Of a stretch of DNA of 64,000 nt, positions 11,217 through 23,210 are shown in pieces (the stretch's first letter is position 1; each line of letters starts with the position of its first letter). The notes under the pieces were generated by a model. It did no database searches and was not told the origin of the DNA. It saw only the letters and a program-made list of their open reading frames with translations. This DNA is from Oopsacas minuta (lineage: Eukaryota > Porifera > Hexactinellida > Lyssacinosida > Leucopsacidae): positions 198,599-262,598 of the forward strand of contig JAKMXF010000336.1 in the NCBI GenBank assembly GCA_024704765.1, given 5' to 3'. The translations under genes and the position numbers were made by a program.

Positions 11217-12328
11217 TATATTTGAAATATCAAAATAGAATCTTTGAAGTAAATCAATTTTGAAATCTTATCACTATATTTTACTAAAAGTACACAAATA
11301 TTCAGAATATCTTGTTTAAAATACCATATTCGGACTCAGCATACTCGATTACCTCAGTGCAGTACCGAATTTAGGAGTGTTGGAGTATGCGGCCAAACAG
11401 GGCCCCCACAACTCAAGTCATTAATTTATACACACTGTAATTAGACTTTAATCAATATAAATCTTATACTAGAAACCTTTCACTTCTATGACCTTATTAA
11501 TGATTTTTCGTCTAGAAAAGCACGCAGAGTTATCCTATAGAGTAATTATAGCTATTGTATGTTCATGATATATTTTGTGCAACTAAATAATTAGGGGTTA
11601 TGATAAGTCCTGCCATACTGCCACTGGGTGAAATAGACCTTCGAATAGGGTAGTACTACTTATAGGGTTGAATGTTACATATGCAAAATTGAATATAATA
11701 AACACAAGCATTCTAAATTGAGGAATGGGGACAGGTAAGCGAACCGTGACGGCTTTGAATTGGCTTCAAGAGACCCCGGGAATTGCCATCGAACAGGGCC
11801 CCCACAAACCTAAATCCGGCACTGCCTCAGAATAGTCGTTGAAAGTAAGACTCTACCTCAATTTTGAAATTTGTTACTTCATATACCTCTCTACATACTC
11901 AATTACTCCTGAATAGCATTTTATGCTAAATCTCTAGCATAATTTCAAAAATATGTTTAAGGTGTGTCAATATGATTAATCACCAAAAGCTGCGAAACAA
12001 TAACCTGAGAAACAATCAAATGGTAGTTCTGACCCAAAATGCATATGTGTACCAATTTTTCATGTTAATCTGACTGTTAGATTTCGCTCGACCACGCGGA
12101 TGGACGGACGGACACACGTCCCAAATCATCCATGCCATTAGGGCATCTCCCTATTGGATCTACACTTGTGTTAACATTTGGCGCGTAATGTACGTATATC
12201 AATAAAGGGTGATTTCGCTAAATAAATGTATTATGCTATATACTACCAAAACAAAAACAAGTATAAACGTAAGTATAATTATATTACAATCCTTCATGTT
12301 CCTTTACCAATATCCGGAATAATGAATA

Positions 12329-15291
12329 TCATATGTTGGCTTGTATTGGTGCAGGTATACAGGTTATCGTAGCATTTGGGTTCCAGGTAGTACTCTTGCA
12401 AATCAGACTGCCTTCTTTAGTTGGAATTAAGCAAATAAAACAAAATTTATGCTTGCAGTAATTGCATGTCATCTCGTTGCAACCACCATTATGTTCAATT
12501 ATAGTTGTGCAGTCAGGACAGGCTCTTATACTAGGAACTTTGACTGTTTTGCCTTTTTTATCTTTGAAATCAATCATTGGTGCAGACTCTAGCTGCATAA
12601 TTTTAGCTTTCTTGCAGTTTGAATTCCCACACTTTTTGTATTCAGTTGGGGCAGTTTTCCATTCTCCAAGACAATACCAACAGAAGAGATAGGGTTTAAT
12701 CATATTCTTTGTACAGACAAGACAATTTACCTGAGGGCTGTCTTCGTTTTTACGCTGACAATAACTTTTACAACGAATACACTGTTGTATATCTTGGCTG
12801 AGGCAGAAGTTAACTGACAACGCTGCAGTTAGAAATTGCTTCTCTTCATCATCAGGCAGTCCGAGTATTATGATGTCATCAATATCAACTATTTTTGTGC
12901 AGCTAGCACAACTAATTTCGTGTTTGAGTGTTTTTATTTGCTTCCAAGCATAATCGAGTATATCATCTGGACACATGTAATGTCCACACTTAAGCTTGAG
13001 CCCTCCTTCATCTGAACAGACACAGCATTCTCCATTAGGATGAGGGAATTTTACAGTTCTTTCATAATTCCTCTTCCCGATAAAGTATTCTGCACCTACT
13101 CTAACCTGACTGACTTCAATACCACGATTGTCAAATGCAGATTTAGAAGCACCTAAACTTGACATTACTATTGCTAACTTGCTATACTATAAAAGTAGCA
13201 GAAATCTACTCAGAAATATTCTCTTTATGTATACGACTATAGACTAGAGGAATGTATACATGTAGGGTTCCGTGGGAATGAAAATTTGATCCCCTTTACC
13301 ATCTCATGCACACAGCATTCTCATAGGGATTAGGATTCTCATTACAGGAATTCCCATAGGAATTCCTATGGAATTCTGATAGGAAAATACTAAGTATTCC
13401 CCTACCCATTTCATAATTGTCAACCTGAGTGAAGGAAAAATTGGGCACGGAAAGTATGAATTTAGTGAGACTTCGCGGGACGTAGCACTTGCATTAGACT
13501 GGACTAAGTGAACACTGTGCCATGTGTTGGGAATATTTAGCTTTATCATTTATCTAAATAGAAAGCCCTATACTGAAGTTTTCAAATACACAGACGGCAA
13601 ATTTGACAGAAACCCTATATCTTATATCATTATTATATTGGTTAGTCAAGTAGAGACGAGATTAGTACAATTTGTATGGAAGATTCTGCAGTGAATGAAT
13701 ACACTTGTTCAGGCAAGGAATATACCCACCATTAACTTTCTCTTGCAACGCATTGCCAATCTAGTAGTATCTAGTTAAACAGAAGCATCAATACTATATT
13801 TCAAATTGATATTTCAAGTAAAAACACAATAAATAACTCAAATTTTTATCCAGATAGTATGTACTCACTTTCTATTGTAACCACCTGGAAGTCTGGTTAC
13901 AAGCATTATAGTACATTGATCTGAGATTCCATAATCAACTATAGTCATTTTTTTCTCTTGTCGGATATTTTGAAGTTCTTTTCCCACGTATAACAACCGT
14001 TGATGCTCTTCTTGAATCCCACACTTTATGGCAACCTCACATCTGAGTTTAGAAACGGTATAGTCCTATAACATTGTAAGTAACTAAGTATCATATCAAA
14101 TGTGTTCATACATGCAGAATTACAGGTTACTAAATGGCATTCTCATTGTTTTCTGCTGTATAGACATGTTAATACAAATTTATGAACAATTGATCGACCT
14201 TTTGTCTCCTAATTATTCAATTAGTTTAAATTTTTTCACCTCTAGCTGCGCCACTTTCATGCCAACGGAGCTGTGATAATAACGGGACAGAGGACTGCAG
14301 TTGAAGACAACGTTTAGTAATTACGATACTCTTTACAAACACTGATTTATAAATTTTCGACAAAGTGGTCTAATCATTTAGAAGATAAAGATAAGCCTTG
14401 CACCTTGTATGGAGGGAATATTGATTGGACACGGATTTTGTAATTATGGACCTTCAAAATGAATGCCCTTAATGTTGCGTCATAGATCAATTGATCGATT
14501 CTGATTTTGTTCATATTCAGTGACTATTTGGGGTAGGAATAGGAGCGTAGGGCTCCAAACAAATGTGGGCTCCTTAAATTCATACCCGACAAGGTATTAT
14601 AAAATTTCTCCTACTTTCTTAATGATCACTAAGAATATTTGCTAATTTTCAAAAACATCCAAAGTAATCAAAGAATATATAGTTGATCCTTAATTTGGGC
14701 TAGGAAAATATACTCGCATACCAGAGCCAAAATACATTTTTTGGGTGGTTAAAGGAAATACTGGTGGCCATAGCCAAAAAACTACAGGATGTATTGAGGA
14801 TTGGTGGGATTGCGAGCAAAGCGAGCCAAAACTATACCGAGAGCATTTCGATCCAAATTATTCATCACAATCAACATACAAATGTTAACCATCAAGATTA
14901 AACCGAAAACCAAACTTTTGCAAGAGCTTGAAGTGATTGACATTATTGCAGCCCCACTATTATAGTTATTGTATAGTCTTCCTCAGGCCTTCTTGGACAC
15001 TCCAAGAGTGAATTGTTCTCTCATTCATATCCATGTTAATTTAAACATTGACGATAGCCAAAGGTCTCACATACCAGGATGAGTAATACTATGCTCAACA
15101 TACGCCGGAAAAACATGCACGAAAGATTTGACAAAAGTCTACGGTGGCTACGATACTCAACATTCGCCGAACACATATATATATAAAATCTAGGTTATAG
15201 CAAATACGTAAACATTTACCTGAAATCCTTTTTTCGGAATGACGAAACTGTATGTTTTGTTGCTAAGGCCTATGACAAATATAGTATTCAT
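12329..15291 (-). CDS. UBL-RBR E3 ubiquitin ligase, three exons
   Basis: Predicted exons on the minus strand are 15220-15291, 13869-14065 and 12329-13181, with phases 0 and 2 that match, giving 373 residues. Exons 1-2 encode a ubiquitin-like domain (about 1-88): it starts MNTIFV and contains [18 protein letters not shown] and RLPGG, the ubiquitin pattern. Exon 3 encodes RING1 (about 142-184: CCVC, CGHYMC, CASC), an IBR (about 224-279) and RING2 (about 311-340) with CPDC and NGGCNEM. Cys324 of NGGC occupies the position of the catalytic thioester cysteine of RBR ligases such as parkin. RING1 shows seven Cys/His ligands; an Asp after CGHYMC may replace the eighth. Parkin shares the UBL-RING1-IBR-RING2 order but has an extra RING0, not seen here. 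Exons 1 and 2 are my prediction. Expected role: cytosolic ubiquitin transfer; substrate unknown. Confidence 0.8.
13255..13515. repeat. Dispersed repeat inside UBL-RBR intron 2
   Basis: The same sequence family occurs at about 21840-22075, 61808-62050 and, inverted, 24131-24370. Landmarks are CTGATAGGAAAATACTAAGTATTC, shared by three copies, and TTGCATTAGACTGGACTA. It is non-coding; a short minus-strand ORF here is incidental. Confidence 0.6.
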
Positions 15292-15737
15292 TGCTAAGAA
15301 TAATAGTATTTACAAAATCTAAAGTATAATTGAATAAATAGATTATTGAATTCAAAATGTTGAATTTAATAAAACTTGAAAGTTTTCAAATCCTGCAAAT
15401 TTGGGAATTTACCAGTTATGGAATCAACTAATCCTAGCAAAACTACATCAATTTAGTCAAAATTAAGAATACAGAGTTTCTTTGTGTTTGGGAAGAATAT
15501 ACATACAGGTGTACTGTGAGAGCATACTATGTGGCAGTTGCATATTATTGTATGCAACCATATCATATAACACATTACTTCATACTCTTATCTACAAATA
15601 TTTCTTAACCAAAAATAGAAATGTATATGAAATTGTAGACTTTGTACAACATTCTAGAAGCTCATAAACTGTGGGAGGGCAGTTTTGTAAATTGGAATGG
15701 TAGGAATTGTAGCAAATATTTTTCAGCACTGGAATAT

Positions 15738-15800
15738 CAGGGCCGACGGAAGCGTGCCGGCCTGAGACGCCGCACATTTCATGGGCTTCGGACGGCCCTG
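15738..15800. mobile_element. 63-bp miniature inverted-repeat element
   Basis: It begins CAGGGCCGACGGAAGCG and ends GGCTTCGGACGGCCCTG, so nearly the whole element is terminal inverted repeat. It is GC-rich against an AT-rich background. No clear target duplication was found. Confidence 0.6.
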
Positions 15801-15840
15801 TTTATGTAGATATTATTGTTATGGGTCCCAGACATATTAA

Positions 15841-16597
15841 TCTATATTATTAAACCGCAAATATTCTGAAAGATATCTATATTAATATATATGTTTGTAT
15901 GTTCAGAATTGATTGAAGAAACTGGAAGACCTCCAAGATAGATTTTTGGCATACATGGGTATTTTGGCATGGCTCGGACAAGTTCGAGTCTTGGACGAAA
16001 ATTCACACCTATGGCGAAAATTATGACGTCATTGTCTCCCAGAGCCGGCGCCAGCTCGTAAAGATTCAGGAGGGACCAGGGAGGGGCCACCATGTTTAGA
16101 GGAGAGGCAAATACCCAGGGCATTTGGATTCAAATCTGTCATTGAATATATTGTTGCACGCTTCGCTTTCTAGGTCGTTATTATTTTCTAGAAACATGTC
16201 GTATTTTGGGGTCTTCACCTCTAACTGCAAGGTGTTCTTCGATAGATAACAGTCCATGGATCAAGTATAGTACACTAAGCATGAAATAACAAGAAGTCTA
16301 AAATATTTGTTGCAAATCCTTAATTTTTTAGCTTTTCACACTATTCTAGACACGAAGTACCCAGATTACTAACCAAATGCCATGTGGCAGCGCCAGTGTT
16401 ACCACAGAAGGCCATTAAATGGAATTTGGATGGACCATAGATAATAATAATTCAAATTCCACAAAAATCACCGCAGCACGTAGTCCCGATTATAATAGCA
16501 AACCAACCCATCAAGAAATTTAGTCATTGAATAATTACATAAGATAAAGTGGGACACTAAGCTCTCACACAGCTCCCTAGCAAGCGAAGCGGGCTAG
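15841..16597 (+). mobile_element. Non-autonomous Helitron (757 bp)
   Basis: It begins TCTATATTATTAAACC directly after an A and ends CGAAGCGGGCTAG before a T, with short hairpin-forming sequence (CTAGC...GCTAG) just before the end. These are the Helitron hallmarks: 5' TC, 3' CTAG, a sub-terminal hairpin, A/T insertion and no target duplication. No Rep/helicase ORF. It is the most complete of five related sequences in the window (also 10578, 21419, 45649 minus and 61395). Confidence 0.8.
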
Positions 16598-17464
16598 TAA
16601 TTAATATGTTACAAAATTAATTTATACTCCAATCCCCTTACCTATAATTATAACATTCAAACTCAAATATTTGTATTTTGAGTGCTAACCTTTGTTGCAA
16701 TCCATTTAACTCTAGAGCAAATTTTAGCTCAGCAACAAGCAAGAGCTTAGATTATTCCATTTGCTATGACTGACCAGTTCATGCAATCTGTGTTTTCCCA
16801 TATTGCATTGGCCAATGGAACTCTATCCCAAATAATATTAAGAGTTCCAATGCCCTTGACGTATTTTTGTGTAAACTCTGAGCTAATCTGTCTACATCAA
16901 CATTCATCCAGTCACGCATGAACTTTTTAAGACTATTTTAGCAATATCTTATAGTTTTCTGAATGTGGGAATGATATTAAATACCAAATGAATAATATAT
17001 ACTTTACAATATATATACTCATCATAGTATGTATAAAGCCATCTAGCGAAGTTGATGAGGAAATATGCTGTAGGAGCCCAGATTATACACCCTGGTGTAT
17101 CTCTCTTGGACAGATTATACCGTATATAATATGAGCTACACCACTTCATACTCAGGGAATAATTTGACCTAGGGTAGAATACCCTGAGGTATATTCTAGT
17201 CTAGGACAGATTATACCCGAGTATAATCTTGTCTGTTACACTGGTACTGGAGTTATTACAAAGATAACACTAAACTAGAGAACACAACTAATATAATTCG
17301 GATATACAAAAAGAATCTCTGACTAAATATGTATACAGAGCTTAGAGTTGGTAAGAATCTAGTATACATTAATGGGGATGCCTAAATATACACACTATGA
17401 AGTTAACCTATAGTATAATCCCTGAGATAGATAATCAAAAGTAAAGTCAATGGTGAACTTGATA

Positions 17465-20400
17465 TCAGTTTATCTGGTATCTCACAGCTTCATCCTGCAC
17501 ACTTCCAGGATAAACTTCTGCAATAAAGTTTGGATCTTTCTTTTCGATTAGTTCAGATTCTATAGCAGTTGTTTTCTTCAATTCATCAGGCTGTACTGAT
17601 CCGTGCATGTAGTTATAGATTTCATTACTATATCCAGCAGTGGGGATTTTATGGTTGTTCGTGTCTTTTGCTTTGAGTATTCTGCGCATTTTGTTGTTCT
17701 TTCTAACAAAATACAAGAATAAAACGATAAACATGAATATTAGGAAAACATTGGACACTAAAGAGATAATCATGAGAATTACTGTTGGTTGGTACCATTC
17801 AAATTGGTTTTGAGTTGACATGGCTTGTTGCGTAAATGAGGATGTCGGATCTGAAGTTTGATGTGTAGTATTTCCTAGTGTATCAACATTTGGGCAAGAA
17901 TGATTATAGATCCTGATGTTGAACCCTCCTTGACAAATGAAACGATTTTCATGATAACTGCCATCTACAACGTCACATTGTATGTTGCTTTCACAATGAG
18001 TTTCATTGATCAGCTGATGACCATACTCACAATAACATTCAAAAGAACCTATGGTATTTCGACATCCAAACTCACATCCTCCATTCGCTTCTTGACACTC
18101 ATTGACATCATCACAATCATATCTATTTGCTGCTAGCTTGTATCCTTCATCACATAAACAAAGATACGAACCTTCTGTGTTCTCGCAGGTATGCTCACAA
18201 TTTGTTTTGTGATTACATTCATCGAAGTCTAGACATTCACCTGAATTGTGCAGTGAATAACCAATAGGACAATTTGTTGGCGGTTCAGTTGGTTCTGAGG
18301 GTGATGTTGGGTCAGGGAAACTATGACAATTCAGATTTGTGATTGTGAGATTGAATCCTCCTTGACAAATGAAAATATTTTCTTGATATCCACTACCATC
18401 TATCACGTCACATTGTATATTTCTTTCACAATGAGTTTCATTGATCAGCTGATGACCATGCTCACAATAACATTCAAATGAACCTATGAAATTTCTACAA
18501 CCAAACTCACAACCTCCATTCCATTCATAACACTCATTTACATCTTCACAATCATATCCATTTTGAGAAACTGTGTATCCTTCATTACATGTGCAGTAGA
18601 ATGAACCTACTGTGTTCTCACAGGCATACTCACAATTCGTTTCCTCATCGCATTCATCAAAATCTTTACATTCACCTGAATTGTGCAGTGAATAACCAAT
18701 AGGACAGTTTGTTGGCGATTCAGTTGATTCTGTTGTTGAGGGTGATGTTGGGTCTGGGAAGCTATGGCAAGTCAGATTTGTGATTGTGAGATTGAATCCT
18801 CCATGACAAACGAAGCGATATTCTTCATCACCGCTACTATCTACCACGTCACATTGTATGTTGCTTTCACAATGAGTTTTGTTGATCAGCTGATGACCAT
18901 CCTGACAATAACACAGATATGAACCGATTATATTTTGACATCCAAACTCACATCCTCCATTCCCTTCCTGGCACTCGTTAATATCATCACAAGCATATCC
19001 ATTAGCAGCTAAGGTGTATCCTTCATCACATACACAACGATATGAACCTTCTGTGTTCTCACAGGCGTATGCACAATCAGTTGCCTCGTTACACTCATCA
19101 AAATCTTTGCATTCACCAGAGTTGTGCAGTGAATAACCTATTGGGCAAAAGGTTGGTGGTATTGTTGACTGTGCTGTTGAAGTTGTTGACGTTGTAGTTG
19201 TAGTGCTTTGACACGTGAAGTTTGTAATTGTCAGATTGAACCCTCCTTGACAAGTGAAGTGGTTTACTTGATAACTACTACTCTCGACCACGTCACATTG
19301 AATGTCGCTCTCACAATGAGTTTGATTAATCAGCTGATGTCCGTACTCACAATAACACAGATATGAACCTATGGTATTTCTACAACCAAACTCACATCCT
19401 CCATTCCATTCCTGGCACTCATTAGCATCTTCACAATCATATCCATTAATAGCTAGTTTGTATCCTTCTTCACATATGCAATTATATGAACCTTCTGTGT
19501 TCTGACAAGCATATGAACAATTAGTTACTTCAGTGCACTCATTGAAATCTTTGCATTCACCTGAATTATGCAATGAATAACCAATAGGACAACTAGTTGG
19601 TTGTTCTGTTGAAGGTGTTGTTGGTTCAGTGATGCTTTGACAAGTCAGATTTGTGATAGTTAAGTTGAACCCTCCTTGACAAGTGAAGCGGTTTTCTTGA
19701 TAACCACTACTATCGACCACGTCACATTGAATATCGCTCTCACAATGAGTTTCGTTATACAATCGGTGTCCTTGCTCACAGTAACATTGATATGAACCTA
19801 TGGTATTCCCACAACCAAACTCACATCCTCCATTTCCTATCTTACACTCATTCACATCATCACAAACATATCCATTTGCAGCTAGCTTGTATCCTTCATC
19901 ACACACACAATGGTATGAACCTTCTGTATTCTCACAGACATGCTCGCATTCAGTTACTACATCGCATTCATCTTCATCTACACATTCTCCTGAACTATCT
20001 TGTTGATAACCTACAGGACAACTACAAAGGTAACCATCTTGTGTATTATGACATACTTCATTACTGGGACAGGTTATGGACTTGTCAAAGCATTGATAAG
20101 ATTCTGTTTGTGAGCAATTGGTATACAACAGTGGATCAGTAATAGACTTTTGGAAGAAAACGTTTGGTTCAGAACAATATCCATTACTTGTATATACCCC
20201 ATATTGCGATACAATTGACGTCCATTGTAATCTACAGTCGCAGATGAACGGGTCATTTAAATATATATTTATGCTTGGTGATTTCATTTGCTGGAATACA
20301 TATGAGTCTAGAGTATGATACTCATTGAACAGTAAATATACATCTCTTAGAGATCTTGTATGTATCAGTGCTTCAATAGGGAATCCTGGATTCTCATCTA

Positions 20401-21208
20401 ATCTCAGTTCTGTCAGTTCAGTTAAACCTTCGAATACATTATTTGATATAATCTTTATTCCATTATTTTGAAGATAGAGTCTTGACAGACTTGAGAGTTC
20501 ACTGAATGTACCATCCTCAATAATACTTAATTTATTGTTTTCAAAGCTCAAAAGTGTTAACGAGTTCAAACCATCCAATGCTCCTTTAGTTATGCTACTG
20601 AAATCCGAGTTGTAGAAACTTAGGTGAACCAAGTTTGATAATCCTCTAACGATTGTGTTATCAAATGTACGCGTGGACGAACCTACTATTCTAATGTCGA
20701 GATAAGTTAGAAATTGTAGATTTGTGAAATATGGTGATTCTTCTGAGATACAATTACCAATGTAGATAGATTTTAGACCAGTGAAATAATTGAAAAAGTT
20801 CCCAGACTCGAGTTGGATATGATAGGCATTATCTATAACTATCCTCGTTAATCCAGTATTCTGACTTGAGGTAGTTAAACGGATATTATCTTTATCTATA
20901 CCATTGTAAATGTACAACGTTTGGATATGTGAGGCTATTTCTATATCGACGATTAGATTCCCGTATACTGTTGATGTGTAGTCTTTGTAGACATATATTG
21001 TAAAAAATGCTGTGCTCTGAACGCTACAGTAGCTTAACAAACCCTTGATAACCTGAGTTTCATTATTAGTGATGTAGCAATTGAGGTAGGAACTATAAAA
21101 ATCACAATAACCTGCTTCATTAGAGCAACTGGGAGCTTCAACCACTCCATAATAGCACAAATATGTCACCAAACCTAACAACAGAGAGATATTTCCGAAC
21201 TTCCCCAT
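17465..21208 (-). CDS. LRR-EGF receptor 2 (5 EGF modules)
   Basis: Intronless ORF of 1247 residues, the longest of the three paralogues. It has a signal peptide, N-terminal cysteine region, leucine-rich repeats with a CDCRLQW cap, five tandem modules (two calcium-binding EGF-like domains, a GGFNLTITN three-cysteine segment and a Ser/Thr linker), one transmembrane segment (about 1142-1168) and a 78-residue tail. The fourth and fifth modules (DECDEETNC and DECNHKTNC) are the distinctive ones. The tail contains EIYNYM, which fits a YxxM motif, and ends RYQIN. The signal-peptide to early-LRR part differs more from receptors 1 and 3 than those two differ from each other. Likely a glycosylated cell-surface adhesion or recognition receptor; ligand unknown. 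Confidence 0.9.
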   Translation of the reverse strand: MGKFGNISLLLGLVTYLCYYGVVEAPSCSNEAGYCDFYSSYLNCYITNNETQVIKGLLSYCSVQSTAFFTIYVYKDYTSTVYGNLIVDIEIASHIQTLYIYNGIDKDNIRLTTSSQNTGLTRIVIDNAYHIQLESGNFFNYFTGLKSIYIGNCISEESPYFTNLQFLTYLDIRIVGSSTRTFDNTIVRGLSNLVHLSFYNSDFSSITKGALDGLNSLTLLSFENNKLSIIEDGTFSELSSLSRLYLQNNGIKIISNNVFEGLTELTELRLDENPGFPIEALIHTRSLRDVYLLFNEYHTLDSYVFQQMKSPSINIYLNDPFICDCRLQWTSIVSQYGVYTSNGYCSEPNVFFQKSITDPLLYTNCSQTESYQCFDKSITCPSNEVCHNTQDGYLCSCPVGYQQDSSGECVDEDECDVVTECEHVCENTEGSYHCVCDEGYKLAANGYVCDDVNECKIGNGGCEFGCGNTIGSYQCYCEQGHRLYNETHCESDIQCDVVDSSGYQENRFTCQGGFNLTITNLTCQSITEPTTPSTEQPTSCPIGYSLHNSGECKDFNECTEVTNCSYACQNTEGSYNCICEEGYKLAINGYDCEDANECQEWNGGCEFGCRNTIGSYLCYCEYGHQLINQTHCESDIQCDVVESSSYQVNHFTCQGGFNLTITNFTCQSTTTTTSTTSTAQSTIPPTFCPIGYSLHNSGECKDFDECNEATDCAYACENTEGSYRCVCDEGYTLAANGYACDDINECQEGNGGCEFGCQNIIGSYLCYCQDGHQLINKTHCESNIQCDVVDSSGDEEYRFVCHGGFNLTITNLTCHSFPDPTSPSTTESTESPTNCPIGYSLHNSGECKDFDECDEETNCEYACENTVGSFYCTCNEGYTVSQNGYDCEDVNECYEWNGGCEFGCRNFIGSFECYCEHGHQLINETHCERNIQCDVIDGSGYQENIFICQGGFNLTITNLNCHSFPDPTSPSEPTEPPTNCPIGYSLHNSGECLDFDECNHKTNCEHTCENTEGSYLCLCDEGYKLAANRYDCDDVNECQEANGGCEFGCRNTIGSFECYCEYGHQLINETHCESNIQCDVVDGSYHENRFICQGGFNIRIYNHSCPNVDTLGNTTHQTSDPTSSFTQQAMSTQNQFEWYQPTVILMIISLVSNVFLIFMFIVLFLYFVRKNNKMRRILKAKDTNNHKIPTAGYSNEIYNYMHGSVQPDELKKTTAIESELIEKKDPNFIAEVYPGSVQDEAVRYQIN

Positions 21209-21305
21209 GACGAATACTGATCAAATGAAATTACCTGTTGTTCAGCAAATTTGAGCAATGAGTCGGAAAAGTAATAATGAATTGAATATTTGATAACAAA
21301 CTGAC

Positions 21306-21339
21306 ATTTATACTCATTCCCGGAGCTGATATCGATATC
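21306..21339 (-). promoter_or_regulatory. TATA box plus GATATCGATATC palindrome, LRR-EGF 2
   Basis: The minus-strand TATAAAT is at 21306-21312, and the perfect palindrome GATATCGATATC is at 21328-21339, 120 bp before the start codon. The same arrangement occurs upstream of LRR-EGF 1 and 3. Confidence 0.6.
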
Positions 21340-21418
21340 TTGTTATTGGCTGGCATATATGGATTGTAGATGATGGAACATATCTATTTCTAGTGTAATT
21401 ATATATCATATACGTATA

Positions 21419-21585
21419 TCTATACTATTAAAACTCAATTCATCTGTGTATATGTCTAGAATTGTTAGAAGAGATTGGAAGACTCCCAGGGCTGATTTTT
21501 GGCATACTGGAGTATTGTGGGCATGGCTTGGACTAGCTCGAGGATTGAACGAAAGTTCACACCTATGACGAAATTATGATATTAT
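21419..21585 (+). mobile_element. 5' fragment of Helitron-like element
   Basis: It begins TCTATACTATTAAAAC after an A and keeps the first part of the family (AGAATTG...GGAAGAC...TATGACGAAATTATGAT). It is then truncated and runs into RBR 3' flank sequence. The identical junction at 61555 shows the truncation predates the segmental duplication. Confidence 0.7.
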
Positions 21586-21693
21586 CATATATAATCGAGT
21601 GTGGATTTCGCAAATATATGTATTATGCATATACTTCCAAAACAAATCAATCAATAAATGTAAACATCATTACAATCCTTCATGTTTCTCCAC

Positions 21694-21830
21694 CATTCTG
21701 TATTGGTGCTGTTAAACAGGTTATCCTAGCATTTGGGTTCCAGGTAGTACTCTTACAAATCAGACTGCTTCTTGTAATCGGAGTTTAGCAAATTTGACCA
21801 AAGTTATACTTGCAGTAATTGCATGTCATG
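21694..21830 (-). pseudogene. RBR ligase relic, C-terminal fragment
   Basis: Minus-strand sequence matching the last codons of the UBL-RBR gene (compare 12345-12475), with frame damage. The upstream part of the gene is deleted and the sequence passes directly into the dispersed repeat near 21840. This is the remnant of a UBL-RBR gene in the same position relative to the LRR-EGF gene as the intact one at 12329. Confidence 0.65.
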
Positions 21831-22120
21831 TATGCATGCGGGCTCCGAGGGAATGAAATTTCCATCTTATGCACACAGCATTCTCATAGTTATAGGATTC
21901 CTATCACAGTATTTCCTATTGCAATCTGATAGGAAAATACTAAGTATTCTCCTACCCATTCCATACTTGCCAACCTGAGTGAAGGAAATTTTGTGACAGA
22001 AATATGAATTTCGTGGGACATCGTGAGATGCAGCATTTGCATTAGACTGGACTACAAAAAACGGGACAATTATGTGAAATTCTAATTTTAGAATATTTCA
22101 GATGTAATGATGCTTTCGGT

Positions 22121-22533
22121 AAACAGCCCTCAGGTAAATTGTCTTGTCTGTACAAAGAATATGAGTAAACCCTATCTCTTCTGTTGGTATTGTCTTGGAG
22201 AATGGAAAATTTCCCCAACTGAATACAAAAACTGTGGGAATTCAAACTGCAAGAAAGCTAAGATTATGCAGCTATAGTCTGCACTAATGATTAATTTCAA
22301 AGATAAAATGGCAAAACAGTCAAAGTTCCTAGAATATGATCCTGTCCTGACTGACAACTATAGTTGAACATAACGGTGGTTGCGACGAGATGACATGCGA
22401 TTACTGCAAGTATAAATTTCTGAAAAATTGTTATATTTGCTTAACTCAGACTGAAAGAGGCAGTCCAATTTGTAAGAGTACTACATGGAACACAAATGTT
22501 ACGATAACTTGTTTACCACCACCAATACACACC
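22121..22533 (+). pseudogene. RBR ligase relic, IBR-RING2 part
   Basis: It reads [14 protein letters not shown] onward like the intact RBR gene but is broken. A GAG-to-TAG change gives a stop near 22274. Single-base deletions near 22305 and 22353 shift the frame, the second inside the RING2 CPDC motif. The native stop is lost (TGA to TGG). The relic is in the opposite orientation to the fragment at 21694-21830. Not functional as an RBR ligase. Confidence 0.8.
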
Positions 22534-22959
22534 AACGTATGGTATTCATTCTTCGGGTTATTTGTTAAGATTCAATTGGGCTTAAAATGTACTGAATTAT
22601 TTCCTTCTATCCATTGTTTTAGACTTTTGTCCAGTAATGTATTCTAGTTACTTACTACTTCTAAGCTATGTACGCTCACACGCTATGAATTATATACAAA
22701 CTGATGTACCGAATAATGGACTGTAGCCATATACATTTGTAGAAAGCCTAAAACGTAACCACAAATAATGACATAATTAAAGGCGCTAACTTATAATACT
22801 TTCGCCGTAACCCTGAAATAAATGCTGGTGTAACCCAGTTTGAGAACCACTGATCTACATCGTATAAGAATATGAGCTAGCTATAATATCGTATTACAAT
22901 TACGCTATAAATAGATAAATTCCACCAACCAACTCAAAGATATCATATTCAAACACGCG

Positions 22960-23210
22960 TTATACTCTAACATATACTATACTTTATGTATATTTTACCA
23001 CATATAATCCCACCTATAAAGTGCTCTGCCACCACATTCCTCAAATTTGCTGAATATTAGGTAAGTGAATTTGTGAATATTTAATCAGTATTTATTCTGA
23101 GGAAAAATCGGCAAGTTATGCCTGTTGCTATGTTTTGTGACATGTTTGTATTATTATGTCGTGGCATGGTAGAGGTGGTGGATTGCAGCAATTTACTGTT
23201 ATGATGAATG
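22960..23210 (+). pseudogene. 5' end of an LRR-receptor relic with signal peptide
   Basis: A CTATAAAG TATA-like box (about 23014) is followed by CTCAAATTTGCTGAA, a leader motif also present before the LRR-EGF starts. A short hydrophobic reading frame from ATG 23128 then runs through VEVVDCSN to a stop. VDCSN matches the mature N-terminus of the LRR-EGF proteins. The segment ends at the duplication breakpoint. The paired copy at 62993-63667 has lost the signal-peptide codons but keeps more of the LRR part. Confidence 0.55.

Larger units (their letters stand above)
15292..16939. other. Intergenic region filled by a mini-MITE and a Helitron
   Basis: No gene seen. Bases about 15390-15465 are the block copied, inverted, near 86-180. 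The rest is occupied by the elements at 15738-15800 and 15841-16597. ORFs here, such as 15842-16123 on the minus strand, fall inside the Helitron and are not genes. Confidence 0.5.
16940..23210. repeat. Segmental duplication, copy A
   Basis: About 6.3 kb collinear with 57320-63100 in the same orientation. It carries LRR-EGF receptor 2, a Helitron fragment, two RBR relics, a hAT terminus near 22850 and the 5' end of an LRR-receptor relic. Homology starts near AGCAATATCTTATAGTTTTC and stops near 23205 inside the relic (after TTTACTGTTAT). Small indels separate the copies: a 57-bp segment at about 23115-23171 is absent from copy B, and about 24 bp between GTAACCC direct repeats near 22815 is missing there. 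Confidence 0.85.
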
